45,194 bases of DNA from a bacterium. GTDB lineage: Bacteria > Vulcanimicrobiota > Vulcanimicrobiia > Vulcanimicrobiales > Vulcanimicrobiaceae. Where the stretch lies: NCBI GenBank assembly GCA_021786705.1, contig JAJYMV010000059.1:1-45194 (forward strand), in the 5' to 3' direction. A model generated the notes under the pieces. It saw only the letters and a program-made list of their open reading frames with translations. It searched no databases and had not been told where the DNA came from. The first letter of the stretch is position 1, and every line of letters starts with the position of its first letter. Made by a program: the position numbers and the translations under genes. Below are positions 43,037 through 45,194 of the stretch, piece by piece.

Positions 43037-44267
43037 ATATTCGGTCGTAGATCCAGAGCAGTAACGCAGTCGCGACGCCCGCAGCGGTAACGATGAGCCA
43101 GATCGTTGCGGGGCGGGCGCCCGCGCTTCCGTAATGCTGCAGTAAGGTGCCTCCAAACCAACCGCCGACGATCGAGCCGATGCCGATAGGGAGAAACGCA
43201 AAGCCCATGTAGGTGCCCTGCTGTCCCGGTGGAGCGAGGCGCGAGATGTACTCGTAATAGCGCGGGGACTGAATGATCTCGCCGAGCGCGAGCACGACGA
43301 GGCTGAGGATCGCCATCAGAACGCTCGCTTTTGCGGCGATCAGTAGCCAGCCCACCGAGGTGACGAGCGTTCCCAGCGTCAGCGCTTTGAAGGACGGGAT
43401 ACGCTTGGTGAGCGCGTTCATGGCGACGGTCAACGTGATGACGATCAACGGGTCGGTGATGAGAATCATGGCGGTGTTCGCGTTGGGATCGACGTAATCG
43501 TGAATGTAGATCGGCAAGATGAGGTATTGCTGCCAATAGACGATCCAATACCCCGAAAAAATGACGAGAAACAGTACGAAACGCCAATTGCCGAACACCG
43601 TAAGAAAATCGCGCGTCGTCTTCGCAAGGGAGGTCGACGATTCGTCGACGCGCGCGCGCGGTTCGCGAAAGAAAACGAGCACCACGAAAAACATGAGCGC
43701 AACGCTGAGCGCCGCAATGAGAAAAACGTCTTGCGGCGGCAGGCGTGAATGAAGCCATCCGGCGAGGAATGGGCCCATCGTGCTGCCGATGTTGACCATC
43801 GTGTAATAGATCGCGTACCCGATGGAACGGACGCTCTCTTTCGATGCGCGCGCGGTGGTGCCGACGACGGAGGGCTTCACCAGTGCTACGCCGAGTGCGG
43901 GCAAGAAGAGAATGACGCCGGCGAGCAGGCCGAGTGGAACGACGGCGCGGACCGGAGCCAACCACGGCGCGCCGATCGAGCCCACCATAAAGTACGCGCA
44001 GGTCAAAATAAAATAGGCCGCCGCGAGCGCCCGCCGGAAGCCGACGCGGTCGGCGAGCGCGCCGCCGAAGATCGCCATCACCCAAACCGCGCCGCCAAAG
44101 ATGCCGCTTAGGCTCGCGGAGAGGGCGCTGGAGAACCCGAGCGTTTGGTTGAGGTAGAGCGCGAGCGTCGAAAAGACCGCGTAGTACGAGAGCCGTTCGA
44201 AGATCTCGCTGACGTTTGCGATCCAGAACGGGCGCTCGAAGCCGCGACGAATTTCATCGATCTTCAT
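43008..44267 (-). CDS. POT/PTR2-type MFS transporter
   Basis: 419 residues with 12 predicted membrane segments. The first helix carries the POT proton-coupling motif ExxER as EIFERLSYYAVFSTLALYL, and helix 5 has YTMVNIGSTMGPFLAGW, as in peptide transporters. The loop after helix 2 (GGALADRVGFRR) is the general MFS motif. Proton-coupled uptake of di/tripeptides is the likely role, though nitrate, sugar-phosphate or drug substrates occur in relatives. The gene is probably monocistronic. Its stop overlaps the end of propeller 4. Confidence 0.82.
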   Translation of the reverse strand: MKIDEIRRGFERPFWIANVSEIFERLSYYAVFSTLALYLNQTLGFSSALSASLSGIFGGAVWVMAIFGGALADRVGFRRALAAAYFILTCAYFMVGSIGAPWLAPVRAVVPLGLLAGVILFLPALGVALVKPSVVGTTARASKESVRSIGYAIYYTMVNIGSTMGPFLAGWLHSRLPPQDVFLIAALSVALMFFVVLVFFREPRARVDESSTSLAKTTRDFLTVFGNWRFVLFLVIFSGYWIVYWQQYLILPIYIHDYVDPNANTAMILITDPLIVITLTVAMNALTKRIPSFKALTLGTLVTSVGWLLIAAKASVLMAILSLVVLALGEIIQSPRYYEYISRLAPPGQQGTYMGFAFLPIGIGSIVGGWFGGTLLQHYGSAGARPATIWLIVTAAGVATALLLWIYDRIFKPVLKPIA

Positions 44268-44637
44268 GGGGAGAGGCCGTTCCCAGCCTCACCGTTCGAT
44301 TCCCGTTTTTCGGGAGTTGAAATATAGGAGCCCGGGCACGCTTCCATATGCTGGAATGCGGCGGGGCCTGTCAATTCCTACTCGCAACATCGCGTGATTG
44401 CCGACCGCGACCAATGTACCGCCGCAACGGGAGCAGCGACGGCGGGGGCAATCGACGCGACCGCGAGAAGCACGGCACCCGCGGCAATATCCACCCACGA
44501 GACCCCGCACCTTGTGTGGTGCGCCGCCTACGAACGGTGGTATGTACCTGGAACCACCATGCAACGCATCGTTTTGATTTTCGGCGCAGCGTATCCGACC
44601 GTCTTCGGCATTCCAATCGCCGACCGTTTAAGTCGAA
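44268..44637. other. Intergenic stretch without a supported gene
   Basis: About 370 bases. Frames on both strands are Arg-rich or low-complexity and lack ribosome sites. A short hairpin TCCCG-TTTTT-CGGGA lies at 44301-44315, upstream of the transporter gene on its strand. The stretch should hold the transporter promoter and possibly the terminator of the SEC-C gene upstream of it. Confidence 0.5.
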
Positions 44638-45189
44638 CTAAACACCGCGCAGAGCTGCGCCGCAACAGCGTTTAAGTTTCTTCCCGCTGCCGCACGGGCA
44701 TGGTGCATTTCGCGAAACCGCCGGCTGTTGTCGAGGTTCGGCCGCCACTCCCAGTTCAAGTAGCACGGAGGGACGGCCTCGGTAGGCTTCCCACAACCGC
44801 ACCGTCATGATTCCAAGCGATCGTCCGATATTTTCGCGGAGGCCTTGGTCGGTGAGCCAATCACGCTTGCTCGTGTCTTCGGAGATTTGAGCGATTATCG
44901 CTAGAGGAGCCAAGAGTTCTTCAATTGTGAGTGTGGAGAGAAATGTCGTCCACTCGTCGGGATTAAGCCCCATCGCATCGACGAAACCTCGCCTCCAATC
45001 GACAATTCCATCCCCTCGCGCATCGCCTACGGCGATTGCCAGCGTCGCGTCGCCGAACCGCTCGCGCCGCCGCGCCAATTGATCCGATATTTCATTGTAT
45101 GCGTGCATTGCGCGTTGCGTGCACGCGTTGAGATCTTCGATCGATTCGTGTTGCGGGGGCAAGAAGTGCTGCAGCCATTTCGTCGGCAT
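44638..45189 (-). CDS. SEC-C motif protein (YecA/UPF0149-like)
   Basis: 183 residues if the ATG at 45189 is the start; the frame is still open to the window edge, so the protein may be longer. The N-terminal part is a helical UPF0149/YecA-like domain (GDGIVDWRRGFVDAMGLNPDEW, typical for the family). The C-terminus is a complete SEC-C zinc motif, RNAPCPCGSGKKLKRCCG, as found at the end of SecA. It probably binds zinc and may dock on the Sec machinery or ribosome; the role is not established. It is not obviously linked to its neighbours. Confidence 0.85.
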   Translation of the reverse strand: MPTKWLQHFLPPQHESIEDLNACTQRAMHAYNEISDQLARRRERFGDATLAIAVGDARGDGIVDWRRGFVDAMGLNPDEWTTFLSTLTIEELLAPLAIIAQISEDTSKRDWLTDQGLRENIGRSLGIMTVRLWEAYRGRPSVLLELGVAAEPRQQPAVSRNAPCPCGSGKKLKRCCGAALRGV

Positions 45190-45194
45190 GACCA

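Noticed and set aside
44348-44675. Possible small genes in the gap before the SEC-C gene
   Set aside because: The frames lack ribosome sites, are Arg-rich or low in complexity, and one runs into the SEC-C gene on the other strand.
1-45194. tRNA, rRNA, CRISPR arrays, insertion sequences, att sites
   Set aside because: No cloverleaf-like, rRNA-like, regularly spaced repeat or transposase sequence was recognised on either strand by reading; a dedicated search was not possible.

Overview
The window is bacterial chromosome, densely packed, with many 4-base ATGA/GTGA gene overlaps. No rRNA, tRNA, CRISPR array, phage module or insertion sequence was recognised. Gene content (two hydrogenase-4/complex I-like clusters, four large secreted sortilin-type beta-propellers, a photoactive yellow protein homologue, short leader regions, GTG and TTG starts) suggests an uncultivated soil or rock bacterium. 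Candidate phylum Eremiobacterota (WPS-2) is my best guess, made from gene style only and with low confidence.

Layout. (A) 1-2299, plus strand: the C-terminal end of a dynamin-like GTPase, a protein of unknown function with a Mu gpF-like cysteine tail, and an MFS transporter. (B) 8094-2325, minus strand: a tightly coupled five-gene operon of metallophosphoesterase, coiled-coil protein, dynamin-like GTPase with a double CxxC/CxxH domain, and two MutS-like ATPases. Its leader RNA can fold so that the ribosome site of the first gene is hidden. (C) 8190-8666: a decayed Nudix gene. (D) 8710-15889: hyf cluster 1 (C-E-F-G-HI fusion-B), followed by uspA. Its hydrogenase-like subunits have lost every cysteine expected to hold the NiFe site and the proximal Fe-S cluster, yet keep one ferredoxin-type cluster. 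(E) 16524-17646: a small membrane protein, crcB fluoride channel and PYP photoreceptor, closed by a strong hairpin. (F) 17751-24048: two secreted beta-propellers, then a DUF302 protein. (G) 24465-31342: an ArsR-family regulator with its operator, then hyf cluster 2 (B-C-E-F-G-I), which keeps the metal-binding cysteines. (H) 31373-43036: SWIM/SNF2 helicase, GH18 lipoprotein, third propeller, GH114-like lipoprotein, a small unknown gene and a fourth propeller. (I) 43008-45189: a POT-type transporter and a SEC-C protein.

How the parts fit. Each hyf cluster encodes a membrane arm (HyfB, C, E, F) and a peripheral arm (HyfG, HyfI). The losses in the two clusters are largely reciprocal: cluster 1 keeps a ferredoxin cluster and an intact HyfF but has a dead active site and degenerate HyfC and HyfB motifs; cluster 2 keeps active-site and proximal-cluster cysteines with intact HyfC and HyfB, but lacks a ferredoxin subunit and the key HyfF glutamate. 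Region H is a secreted polysaccharide-handling group. Regions A and B pair membrane-remodelling GTPases with MutS-like ATPases and are the best candidate for an undescribed system.

By eye, base composition changes near 16.4-16.7 kb: the left part is less GC-rich with looser third-position use, and the right part is strongly GC-rich.
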